From Gammaproteobacteria bacterium (lineage in GTDB: Bacteria; Pseudomonadota; Gammaproteobacteria; Steroidobacterales; PWYM01), in NCBI GenBank assembly GCA_020832005.1, contig JAFIFN010000033.1:1-33173 (forward strand): 33,173 bases of DNA, given 5' to 3'. A program made the translations under genes and the position numbers. Below are positions 17,377-24,654 of the stretch, piece after piece. Positions within the stretch are counted from its first letter, which is position 1, and the number at the start of each line of letters is the position of its first letter. Below the pieces are notes generated by a model. That model did no database searches, had not been told where the DNA came from, and saw only the letters and a list, made by a program, of their open reading frames with translations.

Positions 17377-18781
17377 TGCCGGCCCCCTCGCTCACCACGG
17401 TTCGCGGCGCGCCGCCCTGCGTGGCGCGGAACCCTTCCACGTCTGCATTGTCGGGTCGGCGGCCAAAGGGCTCGGCATCGCGATCACGACGCGCGAGATA
17501 GAACACGACACTGACGTAGGCGCTGGTCAGAAACGCGTAGATGAGCAGGTAGACGGTCAGACTCGCACCGATCATCGGGGCCGGCACTGCCGACACGGCG
17601 TCGGCCGTCAGCAGTACCCCGTGCACGAGCCATGGCTGACGACCGATCTCGGTGGTGTACCAGCCGGCCAGCACAGCCACCCAGCCGGCGAAACTCATCC
17701 ACACCAGCGTGCGCATGAGCCACGGCGCGGGCACCTCCCGGCGCCGCCACTGCCAAAGCGCAAGCCAACTGACAACCCACATCAGCAGACCGACCGCCAC
17801 CATGATGCGAAACGCCCAGAACACCGGTGCGACCGGCGGGTGTTCGCCGATGAAGTCATTCAAGCCCTGCAACTCGCCGTCAAGGTCGTGCGTGAGCACC
17901 AGCGACGCAAGCTTTGGGATCGCCACGGCCAGCCGGGTCTCGCGGGCCGCCTCGTCCGGCCAGCCGACCAGCGTCAGCGGCGCCCCGCGCTGGGTCTCCC
18001 AGATGCCCTCGATAGCCGCCACCTTTGCCGGCTGATGCTCCAGCGAGTTCAGACCATGAAGATCGCCGACCAGTGCCTGCAGCGGCACCAGGCAGGCACC
18101 AAGCACCAGACCCGTGCGCAGCGTCAGGCGCACCGGTGCCCTACGGTCGTTGCGCCGCCAGCGGTAGGCGGCAAGCCCGGCCATCAGGAACGCAACCGTC
18201 AGGAACGATGCCAGCATCATGTGCGCGAAGCGATAAGGCATGGAGGGATTGAAGACGATCTCCCACCAGCTCGTGGCATAGGCGACACCATCGCGCATCT
18301 CGAACCCGGCCGGTGTGTGCATCCAGGAATTCAGCACCAGGATCCAGAAGGCTGACAGCGTCGTTCCGACCGCCACCAGCACGGTGGCCAAGGTGTGCAC
18401 GCGTTCGCTGACCCGGCGATAGCCGAACAGCATGATGCCCAGGAAGGCCGCCTCGAGGAAAAAGGCCGTGATGATCTCGTAGGCCAACAGCGGGCCTGCG
18501 ATATTGCCAACGGTATTCATGAAGCCCGGCCAGTTGGTGCCGAACTGAAAGCTCATGGTGATGCCGCTGACCACACCGAGCGCGAAACTCAGCGCAAAAA
18601 TCTTGACCCAGAAGCCGTAGGCATCCATCCAGGCGGTGTCGCCGCTGCGGCGTGCCTGCCATTTGAAATAGACCAGCACCCAGGCCAGGCCCATCGTAAT
18701 GGTGGGAAACAGAATGTGAAAACTGATATTGGCCGCAAACTGTATGCGCGCAAGCATCAGCGGGTCCATGCCGGTATCCAT
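17369..18781 (-). CDS. cioA: Cytochrome bd-type quinol oxidase subunit I, short Q-loop (cyanide-insensitive type)
   Basis: This 470-residue subunit binds the haems and quinol. Its ATG has AAGGAG six bases ahead. His22 in ISFHILFPTITMG is the N-terminal haem ligand region; GRQPW (380-384) is the conserved quinol-oxidase motif. At this length, with the sequence GWYTTEIGRQPWLVHGVLLTADAVS, it belongs to the short Q-loop CIO group rather than the 520-residue E. coli CydA. Such oxidases support respiration at low oxygen and resist cyanide, sulfide and nitric oxide (family knowledge). It follows the GbsR/MarR gene by 38 bases on the same strand, so it is probably cotranscribed with and controlled by that regulator. 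Confidence 0.95.
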   Translation of the reverse strand: MDTGMDPLMLARIQFAANISFHILFPTITMGLAWVLVYFKWQARRSGDTAWMDAYGFWVKIFALSFALGVVSGITMSFQFGTNWPGFMNTVGNIAGPLLAYEIITAFFLEAAFLGIMLFGYRRVSERVHTLATVLVAVGTTLSAFWILVLNSWMHTPAGFEMRDGVAYATSWWEIVFNPSMPYRFAHMMLASFLTVAFLMAGLAAYRWRRNDRRAPVRLTLRTGLVLGACLVPLQALVGDLHGLNSLEHQPAKVAAIEGIWETQRGAPLTLVGWPDEAARETRLAVAIPKLASLVLTHDLDGELQGLNDFIGEHPPVAPVFWAFRIMVAVGLLMWVVSWLALWQWRRREVPAPWLMRTLVWMSFAGWVAVLAGWYTTEIGRQPWLVHGVLLTADAVSAVPAPMIGASLTVYLLIYAFLTSAYVSVVFYLARRDRDAEPFGRRPDNADVEGFRATQGGAPRTVVSEGAGNA

Positions 18782-18819
18782 CAGTACTCCTTGGCGTCCT
18801 TGCCAGTGACCCTCCGGTA

Positions 18820-19368
18820 TTAACCGGATCGGGTACGAAGTCGGTCCTTCAACTCGAGCAGCTTCGCCACCCGGCTACCCATGGCCATCAGCCGGGTCAG
18901 CGTTTCGGGTGACAGACGGTTCATTTCGGTGAACCACGTTGTCAGCTGTTCCATCAGCGCCTGCATCTCGCCCATGCGCGCCTGGGCGTGCTTTTCCTCG
19001 TCGGTCTCGACCGTCTCGAGCAGCGCGTCGCGCAACATCGACAACGTGGGTTCAATCTCGCGGCGCTGACGCTCCTCGGCCAGTGTTCGAAAAATCGCCC
19101 AGACATCCTGCGGCGCGGAAAAATACTCACGCCGATCACCCGGGTGGTGCTCCAGGCGCACCAGGCGCCAGGCCTGCAGTTCGCGAAGGCCCATGCTGAC
19201 GTTGGAGCGCGAGATACCGAGTTTCTCGGTGATTTCATCGGCGTTCAGCGGCTGCGGCGATACATACAGCAGGGCATACATCTGCCCCAGGGTTCGATTC
19301 AGCCCCCAACGGCTGCCCATCTCACCGAAGTGCAGCACGAAACCCTGGACAAGCGGCGGCAGGTTCAT
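18820..19368 (-). CDS. GbsR/MarR family transcriptional regulator
   Basis: This 182-residue protein has a winged-helix domain typical of the GbsR branch: FGEMGSRWGLNRTLGQMYALLYVSPQPLNADEITEKLGISRSNVSMGLRELQAWRLVR (about residues 14-71). The wing segment HHPGDRREYF follows. The C-terminal half is a helical dimerisation region. In E. coli-like numbering there is no obvious ligand site or redox Cys, because the protein has no cysteine. It sits immediately ahead of cioA-cioB and is divergent from a periplasmic rhodanese-like gene, with a strong palindrome between them. The natural inference is that it controls both. The signal is unknown; sulfide, NO or low oxygen would fit the target genes. Confidence 0.9.
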   Translation of the reverse strand: MNLPPLVQGFVLHFGEMGSRWGLNRTLGQMYALLYVSPQPLNADEITEKLGISRSNVSMGLRELQAWRLVRLEHHPGDRREYFSAPQDVWAIFRTLAEERQRREIEPTLSMLRDALLETVETDEEKHAQARMGEMQALMEQLTTWFTEMNRLSPETLTRLMAMGSRVAKLLELKDRLRTRSG

Positions 19369-19384
19369 GACAATGAGATTTCAC

Positions 19385-19408
19385 TGATTACTGAAAGTTC
19401 AACAATCA
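19385..19408. promoter_or_regulatory. Candidate GbsR/MarR operator (palindrome in divergent promoter region)
   Basis: The arms TGATTACTGAA (19385-19395) and TTCAACAATCA (19398-19408) are complementary at 9 of 11 positions around a two-base centre. The 72-base space between the regulator (start 19368) and the rhodanese-like gene (start 19441) holds this single strong palindrome. A plausible minus-strand promoter (TTGCTA, 18 bases, TAATCA) overlaps it, so binding would affect the regulator and cioAB, and possibly the divergent gene. Confidence 0.6.
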
Positions 19409-19440
19409 TAGCAAAAAGAATGCTCTGAAGGGACCGTGAC

Positions 19441-19998
19441 ATGAAAAATCTGCTTCCTGCCCTGCTGCTCGCAACGGCCCTGGCACTGCCGGCGGCGCTG
19501 TCGCAGGCCGACGAGCTTGGCCTGACCCCGCATCAGGCCTACGCTCTCGTCCACGGCCAGCCCGCTGACGTGCTGTTCGTGGATGTGCGCGATCCGGTGG
19601 AAATCATGTTCACCGGATTCACCGACGAGGTTCACGTGAACATCCCTTACCTGACAGTAGAGCGAGATGTATGGGACGCGGAGAACAACCGCTTCGGCTT
19701 GCGCCTGAATCCTGGCTTCGCCGCGCAGGTCGAAGCTGCACTCCAGGCGCGCGGCCTTGACAGTTCCGCCACCGTGATCACCCTGTGTCGCTCAGGCAGC
19801 GAGCGCGGCTTGCCAAGTGCGGCATTTCTGCGCGACAACGGCTTTCCCAATGCCCGGTATGTCATCAATGGCTTTCAGGGCGACACCGTGAAAGACGGCG
19901 AGAACGCCGGCTTTCGCATCAAGAACGGCTGGCAGAACTCCGGTCTGCCGTGGGGAACACGCATGAACCCGGACAAGATCTACCGAACCGATCGGTAG
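19441..19998 (+). CDS. Periplasmic rhodanese-like domain protein
   Basis: This 185-residue protein starts with a signal peptide (MKNLLPALLLATALALPAALSQA); the ATG has GAAGGGA seven bases ahead. The mature part is one rhodanese domain: the aspartate-containing start VLFVDVRDPVE, then HVNIPYL, then the active-site loop with Cys116. The loop reads CRSGSERG, which spaces Cys116 and Arg122 as C-x5-R, one residue longer than the usual rhodanese CRSGxR. The family moves sulfane sulfur; the C-x5-R spacing is more like Cdc25 or ArsC-type folds. It ends with NGWQNSGLPWGT, seen in other periplasmic rhodanese-like proteins. It is divergent from the GbsR regulator of the CIO oxidase operon, and a perfect hairpin follows it. 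Confidence 0.86.
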   Translation: MKNLLPALLLATALALPAALSQADELGLTPHQAYALVHGQPADVLFVDVRDPVEIMFTGFTDEVHVNIPYLTVERDVWDAENNRFGLRLNPGFAAQVEAALQARGLDSSATVITLCRSGSERGLPSAAFLRDNGFPNARYVINGFQGDTVKDGENAGFRIKNGWQNSGLPWGTRMNPDKIYRTDR

Positions 19999-20014
19999 CG
20001 CTCCGGCCCCACAC

Positions 20015-20042
20015 GAATGCGGCTCCCGAAGGAGCCGCATTC
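20015..20042. terminator. Hairpin terminator between convergent genes
   Basis: A perfect 12-bp stem GAATGCGGCTCC / GGAGCCGCATTC with a CGAA tetraloop lies 17 bases after the rhodanese-like stop and 25 bases after (on the minus strand) the receptor stop. The stem is very stable and the position between convergent genes is right for a two-way terminator. The U-tract is short (TTCTT), so termination may be incomplete. Confidence 0.78.
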
Positions 20043-20066
20043 TTCAATCAACCCTGACAGCGCCTG

Positions 20067-22259
20067 TCAGTCGAAACGCCAGTTCAGCGTCGCACCATAC
20101 ATCCGCGGTGCACCGATGACGCCGGCAGCATTCTGCGTCAGGTTGAACGGCCCGCGACCGTCGATCGCCTGAGTGACGTAGACCTCGTCAGTCAGGTTCT
20201 TGCCCCACAGCGTCAGCTCCAGGTTCTGCCTGTCGAAGCCCAGCGTGACCCGGGCATCCACCATACCCAGCGATCCATCAGCGGCCACGGCATAGTTGTC
20301 TGCCGTGAAGAAGATGCCGCTGCGATAGGAGTACTCGCTGTGCAGGGTCAGGCTAAGACCATCGCTGAGTGCCGTGCGCCAAGTGAAGCCGGCATTGAGA
20401 CTGTTCTTCGGCGAGCGGGTCAGACGATTGCCACTGAAATCGGCCCCGGCCTCGTTGATGAAGTTCTTGTACTCGGCATTCAGGTAGGCGTAGCTGCCGA
20501 ATACGGTCAAGCCATCGGCGAGCACTGCGGTGAGTTCGAACTCGTAGCCCTTGCTCTCGGCATCGGCCGCGTTATCAACGATCAGCCTCGCGCCGTCGAC
20601 CAGCTGGAAGACCTGCAGGTCCGTGTAGTCGATGAAGAAGGCGCTCAGGTTGGCACGCAGGCGACGATCGAACAGTTCAGACTTGATGCCGATCTCATAG
20701 TTTTTGGCTTTTTCCTGATCAAAGGGCGTGACTGCCCCTTCGGCAGTGGGCGATGTACCGTTGTAGCCACCCGATTTGAAGCCTTCAGCGTAACTCGCGT
20801 AGACCATCAACTCCTCATTGATCCGCCAGTCCAGAGCGACCTTGGGGGTGAAGGCGTTCCAGCTTTCGCTGGCACGAACATTATAGGGCGCGGCGAGGAA
20901 ACCACCGGTCGGATCAAAGCCCTCGGTGCGGATTCGCGAGTCCTTTTCCTCGTAGGTATAACGCGCACCGGCCGTCAGGCTCAGTGCATCGGTCAACGCG
21001 TAGGTGAATTGCGAAAACAGTGCGTAACTGGTGGTGCGATTTTCCTGGAAGTAGAACGTATTGAAGCTCAGGGTGGGTGGCAGCCCCAGGGGGATATCGT
21101 TACCGGAGAAGTCGTTGTTCTCAAGACGATCGATCTCGGCCCTGTAGCCGTATACACCGACCAGCCAGTCCAGCCGCCCGTCCATGGCAACGTCGCCAAG
21201 CCGGAATTCCTGGGACCACTGATCAATCTCATCAATGGCACCACGCACGACCAGCGGTGCATCAGAGCCGCTGAAATCCTCCAGCACATCGTACTCGCCG
21301 TTGCGGTAGGCCGTGATGGAGGTCAATTCGCCAATCGCGGTATCCATACGCACGGTTGCGCTGAGACCGAAAATATCACGATCCTGGTAGCCGTCGATCG
21401 TCTTTTCGTTCAGAAAGGGATCGGGACTGCACGGCGATGCGGCAAACGGCGATCCCGGCAGAAACCAGGGGAAAAATGCGAACTGCTCACCAAGACATTC
21501 ACGGTTGTTACCGGCAAGGCGATCACGCGACCAGTCGGCAGCCAGCGTGATGTCCATGGTGTCGGTGGGGGTGAACAGCAGCTGGCCCCGCAGCGTGACA
21601 TTGTCCTCGTCGGACAGATCGTTGCCGGTGGTCGCACTGGTGGCGTAGCCATCGCGCTCCAGCCATGAGGCGGTGAATTTGCCCGCGACATTGTCGCTGA
21701 TGCCGCCATTGACGTAGGCGCGCACACCGCGCCGGTTGAAATTGCCGACCGTCGCTTCGACGCGCGCCTCGAACTCCTCGGTGGGTGGCGCCGTGACGAT
21801 GTTGATCGCACCGCCGACAACATTCTTGCCGTACAACGTGCCCTGCGGCCCGCGCAGCACCTCGATGCGCGCAAGATCGAAGAAGTCGAAATCCAGAGTA
21901 CCCAGGCGGCCCATGTAGACGCCGTCAACGAATACGCCGACAGAAGCATCACCGGCTGCCGACTGGTCGGTGGAGCCGATGCCGCGGATGTAGATTTCCG
22001 GCTGCACCGCGTTGAAGCGACCCATGGTCAGGCCGGGGGTACGCAGCGCGATCTCATCAAGGGTGGCCACACCCGCGGCCTCGAGGAAGCTTGCGTCGAA
22101 AGCAGAGATGGCGATGGGCACATCCTGCAGGTCTTGCGCGCGCTTCTGCGCCGTGACGATGATCTCGTCGAGCGCCAGCGTTCCACGCTCCTGCGCAAGC
22201 GCCGTGCCACCAAGTGACGCAGCAACTGCAGCGGCGATCAGGGAACCGTGAACTCTCAT
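20067..22259 (-). CDS. TonB-dependent outer-membrane receptor (catabolic-substrate type)
   Basis: This 730-residue receptor starts at the ATG at 22259. GGGAGGA lies six bases ahead of it and overlaps a second ATG at 22265, which is too close to be used. It has a signal peptide (MRVHGSLIAAAVAASLGGTALAQ) and a TonB box LDEIIVTAQKR. The plug reads IRGIGSTDQSAAGDASVGVFVDGVYMGR and VLRGPQGTLYGKNVVGGAINIVT. The barrel contains YASYAEGFKSGGYNG and ends in aromatic F (LNWRFD). This IIVTAQKR class is abundant in bacteria that degrade complex or hydrophobic compounds and is not specifically an iron receptor. I see no Fur box ahead of it. It lies beside a HxlR regulator and a catabolic gene set and shares a 19-bp upstream element with that set. 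Confidence 0.9.
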   Translation of the reverse strand: MRVHGSLIAAAVAASLGGTALAQERGTLALDEIIVTAQKRAQDLQDVPIAISAFDASFLEAAGVATLDEIALRTPGLTMGRFNAVQPEIYIRGIGSTDQSAAGDASVGVFVDGVYMGRLGTLDFDFFDLARIEVLRGPQGTLYGKNVVGGAINIVTAPPTEEFEARVEATVGNFNRRGVRAYVNGGISDNVAGKFTASWLERDGYATSATTGNDLSDEDNVTLRGQLLFTPTDTMDITLAADWSRDRLAGNNRECLGEQFAFFPWFLPGSPFAASPCSPDPFLNEKTIDGYQDRDIFGLSATVRMDTAIGELTSITAYRNGEYDVLEDFSGSDAPLVVRGAIDEIDQWSQEFRLGDVAMDGRLDWLVGVYGYRAEIDRLENNDFSGNDIPLGLPPTLSFNTFYFQENRTTSYALFSQFTYALTDALSLTAGARYTYEEKDSRIRTEGFDPTGGFLAAPYNVRASESWNAFTPKVALDWRINEELMVYASYAEGFKSGGYNGTSPTAEGAVTPFDQEKAKNYEIGIKSELFDRRLRANLSAFFIDYTDLQVFQLVDGARLIVDNAADAESKGYEFELTAVLADGLTVFGSYAYLNAEYKNFINEAGADFSGNRLTRSPKNSLNAGFTWRTALSDGLSLTLHSEYSYRSGIFFTADNYAVAADGSLGMVDARVTLGFDRQNLELTLWGKNLTDEVYVTQAIDGRGPFNLTQNAAGVIGAPRMYGATLNWRFD

Positions 22260-22614
22260 TTGCATTCCTCCCGAGGGCAGGCGCGGATGGCGCGCTGCAG
22301 GCCAATCGAACTTCCGCCCCCGCGGGGGTCGGACCATGCGGTCAAATGGAAGGGTGGTGATAACTGCCCTGGTACCCAAGCGTGGTCGCACGCTGACGCC
22401 CAGGCGCCGTTTGACACTCTCCCCCGACCAGATGAACAACGTGTTTCCGGTGCTGCTCGCAGCGCAACAGGACTGCCTCAAGAAACGGCAAAGTCTTGTT
22501 ATGCAACGAACGCAGAAAGTATGTTCCGGGCATCGCGTCGTGTCAAGGCAACATCCCCACGGAACTGCGCCGGTTTGCAGAACCGACTGTCGACTCAGTC
22601 CGAACCCGGAGCTG
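22260..22614. other. 355-base non-coding stretch upstream of the TonB-dependent receptor
   Basis: No convincing gene is present on either strand. It holds a GC-rich palindrome CCCCCGCGGGGG (22317-22328), whose arms extend with TCCG and CGGA around a bulged T. Further out are an inverted repeat at 22583-22602 and the start of a 19-bp element shared with the flavoenzyme promoter. The unusual length for this compact region suggests a regulated promoter or a long leader for the receptor. I could not identify clear -35/-10 hexamers. Confidence 0.6.
22583..22602. promoter_or_regulatory. Inverted repeat, candidate operator upstream of the TonB-dependent receptor
   Basis: CCGACTG (22583-22589) and CAGTCCG (22596-22602) are complementary at 6 of 7 positions around a six-base centre. 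It lies next to the shared 19-bp element and about 330 bases ahead of the receptor. The distance is large for a simple operator, so the assignment is weak. Confidence 0.3.
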
Positions 22615-22624
22615 TCACTTCTGT
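22606..22624 (-). repeat. Copy 1 of a 19-bp element (receptor side), spanning the HxlR stop codon
   Basis: Read on the minus strand, toward the receptor gene, it is ACAGAAGTGACAGCTCCGG. It matches the element at 23655-23673 at 17 of 19 positions, with GGG and TTC continuing in both after a one-base gap. The two sites are in the same orientation relative to the gene they precede. This copy contains the stop codon of the HxlR gene, so part of its conservation could be coincidental. Confidence 0.5.
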
Positions 22625-23574
22625 TGCCTTCGCGCAACGCGGTGAGCATGGCGCTGCAGGACGGGCGCCACGCCATGCGCGTCCAGCGCCTCGCCACACT
22701 CGCCACAGACCACTCTGGCGTGCAGCGACTGGCCGCAGGCGCCATGCGTCAACAGCAAAGGCGGCCCCTCGGCCTCGCCATACCAGCGATCCCCCCAGTT
22801 CATCAACGCCAGCAGCAACGGGTAAATATCCCGCCCCTTGTCGGTCAGACGGTAATGCATGCGCACCGGGCGATCCTGGTAGGGCTCGGTGACAAACACG
22901 CCCAACTCGACAAGTCGGCGCAGCCGGTCGGCCAGAATATTGGGCGCCATCTGCAACGCCTCGCGCATATCCTCGAATCGCCGCAAGCCAAAAAAGGCGG
23001 TGGCAGCGACCTGCGGCGTCCAGCGATCGCCAAGGATTTCAAGCAGTTCAAGCGACACCGGCGTGCGCGTGGGCGGCGGGCCTTCAACGCTGCTGCGCCG
23101 TCGTCGTTTCTCGGTCAGGGGTTCGGCGCCCGCGCCTGGTCCACGGGCATAGCGCACCTCGCGTACGTCGACCAGGCCAGTGCAATGGCCGCAGACCATC
23201 TGCGGCACCATCAGGGCGCCGCAACCATGGTGTCGCATCTTCAATGCGGGCATATCGGGCGGCGGGGCCCAGCGCTGTTGCCACACCTGGGCCATCAGCG
23301 CGGCCGGGAACAGGCCCAGGCCCTTGTTCGTGAGTCGATAGTCATAGCGCAGGGGGTGGTCGTTGTAGGCATGGCGCTGCAGGACGCCATGCTCGACCAG
23401 GTGCTTGAGACGACTGGTGAGTGTGCTGCGCGCGATGCCCAGGCGGCGCTGAAAATCGTCGAAGCGCCGCACGCCGAACCAGGCCTGCTGCAGAATCATG
23501 ATGAGCCAGCGATCGCCGATCACATCGAGTGCGCGATTGACCGAACTGGCCCGAATGAAAGCGCGGTCAAACAT
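22615..23574 (-). CDS. HxlR-family transcriptional regulator with two tandem winged-helix domains
   Basis: This 319-residue protein starts at an ATG with GGAG six bases ahead; the upstream ATG at 23634 has no such support. It consists of two HxlR domains in one chain. Repeat 1 (about 10-105) reads ALDVIGDRWLIMILQQAWFGVRRFDDFQRRLGIARSTLTSRLKHLVEHGVL. Repeat 2 (about 174-268) reads LLEILGDRWTPQVAATAFFGLRRFEDMREALQMAPNILADRLRRLVELGVF. Each repeat ends in a possible metal site: His115/116-Cys118-Cys128-Cys131, and His277-Cys280-Cys290-Cys293. A basic linker (RRRR, 157-160) joins them. Single-domain HxlR proteins bind as dimers, so this may be a built-in dimer. It is divergent from the flavoenzyme/ligase cluster and upstream of the receptor, so it is the obvious candidate regulator of both. 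Confidence 0.9.
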   Translation of the reverse strand: MFDRAFIRASSVNRALDVIGDRWLIMILQQAWFGVRRFDDFQRRLGIARSTLTSRLKHLVEHGVLQRHAYNDHPLRYDYRLTNKGLGLFPAALMAQVWQQRWAPPPDMPALKMRHHGCGALMVPQMVCGHCTGLVDVREVRYARGPGAGAEPLTEKRRRRSSVEGPPPTRTPVSLELLEILGDRWTPQVAATAFFGLRRFEDMREALQMAPNILADRLRRLVELGVFVTEPYQDRPVRMHYRLTDKGRDIYPLLLALMNWGDRWYGEAEGPPLLLTHGACGQSLHARVVCGECGEALDAHGVAPVLQRHAHRVARRQQK

Positions 23575-23654
23575 GCCTACTCCGCCGTCACCAGGCGCGG
23601 CCGCGCAGGTCTGCTTGCAAACCCGGAACCGCATTGCTAGCTTTGAGTCTCTTT

Positions 23655-23673
23655 ACAAAAGTGACAGCTTCGG
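23655..23673 (+). repeat. Copy 2 of the 19-bp element (flavoenzyme promoter side)
   Basis: ACAAAAGTGACAGCTTCGG lies six bases ahead of the nitronate monooxygenase-like start codon, in the 105-base space divergent from the HxlR gene. It matches the receptor-side copy at 17 of 19 positions in the same orientation relative to the downstream gene. A role as an operator for the HxlR protein is an inference. Its position so close to the start would place it around or after the start of transcription. Confidence 0.5.
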
Positions 23674-23679
23674 GGTTCC

Positions 23680-24642
23680 ATGTCCACAAAAGTCTCCGCA
23701 TTGAAGCACCGGCTGCGCTTGCCAGCCATTGCCGCACCGATGTTCCTGATCTCCGGGCCTGACCTCGTACTGGCAGCCTGCCGGGCCGGCATCATCGGCG
23801 CCTTCCCCGCACCGAACGCGCGTACGCCCGACATTCTCGACCAGTGGCTGACACAGATCAGTGGCGCGCTGACGGCCGCCGATGCGCCGTGGGCTGCCAA
23901 TCTTGTCATGCACTCGTCGTACGCGCGACGCCAGGAGGATCTTGACCTGGTCGTCAAGCATCGCGCCCCGATCGTGATCACGGCGCTGGGCAGCCCGCGC
24001 GATGCCGTCGAGGCGGTCCACGGCTACGGCGGACTGGTGTTCGCCGACGTCAACAGCGTGGAGTTCGCCGCCAAGGCTGCGAAAACAGGCGTGGATGGCC
24101 TGGTGCTCGTGGCCGCGGGTGCCGGCGGGCACACCGGTCAGATGACCGGCTTCGCCTTCGTCGATGCCGTGCGTGAGTTCTGGGACGGCGCCATCATACT
24201 CGGCGGTGGCATCAGCACAGGGCGCGGTGTACGCGCCGCAGAAGTACTGGGCGCGGATTTCGCCTACCTTGGCACACGTTTCATCGCCACCCGCGAAAGC
24301 CTGGCCAGCGATGAATACCGGCAGATGGTGGTGGCCGCGAGTGCCGCAGACATCGTCTGCAGTCCCGCCATCACCGGGGTGCCTGCCAACTGGCTGCGCC
24401 CCAGCCTGGTGGCCGGTGGCTATGACCTGGAGCGGCTCGCCGCAGCCAAGCCGGTTGACTTCGGCATGCCCCAGGAAGGCGCCAAGCCGTGGAAGAATGT
24501 CTGGTCGGCCGGCCAGGGTGTGGGCGTGGTACGCGAGGTTGTCAGCGTGGCTGATCTCGTCGAGCGCCTGGCCGGGGAGTACGCTGCAGCCTGCGCACTG
24601 CCGCCGGGATGTTCGCTTGGCGCGCAGGCTGGCGCGGCTTAA
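23680..24642 (+). CDS. Nitronate monooxygenase family flavoprotein (2-nitropropane dioxygenase-like)
   Basis: This is a 320-residue FMN TIM-barrel protein. Markers are LPAIAAPMFLISGPDLVLAACRAGIIGAFP at the N-terminus, the phosphate-binding GAGGHTG (147-153) whose His151 is the proposed catalytic base in this family, and AIILGGGISTGRGVRAAEVLGADFAYLGTRFIAT. Tested members oxidise alkyl nitronates or reduce quinones; many relatives have unknown substrates. Here it begins a run with an acyl-CoA ligase (12 bases downstream) and a PaaN-like dehydrogenase. A role in oxidising a carboxylic acid or CoA thioester intermediate is therefore as likely as nitronate detoxification. The start ATG has only a weak GGGG ahead of it. 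Confidence 0.9.
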   Translation: MSTKVSALKHRLRLPAIAAPMFLISGPDLVLAACRAGIIGAFPAPNARTPDILDQWLTQISGALTAADAPWAANLVMHSSYARRQEDLDLVVKHRAPIVITALGSPRDAVEAVHGYGGLVFADVNSVEFAAKAAKTGVDGLVLVAAGAGGHTGQMTGFAFVDAVREFWDGAIILGGGISTGRGVRAAEVLGADFAYLGTRFIATRESLASDEYRQMVVAASAADIVCSPAITGVPANWLRPSLVAGGYDLERLAAAKPVDFGMPQEGAKPWKNVWSAGQGVGVVREVVSVADLVERLAGEYAAACALPPGCSLGAQAGAA

Positions 24643-24654
24643 GGGGGAAACTGC

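Noticed and set aside
20340-21668. Open frame of 442 codons antisense to the second TonB-dependent receptor
   Set aside because: It has no recognisable domain, while the opposite strand carries clear plug and barrel motifs.
22336-23640. Open frame of 434 codons antisense to the HxlR gene
   Set aside because: It covers a gene with two well-defined winged-helix domains and has no family resemblance of its own.
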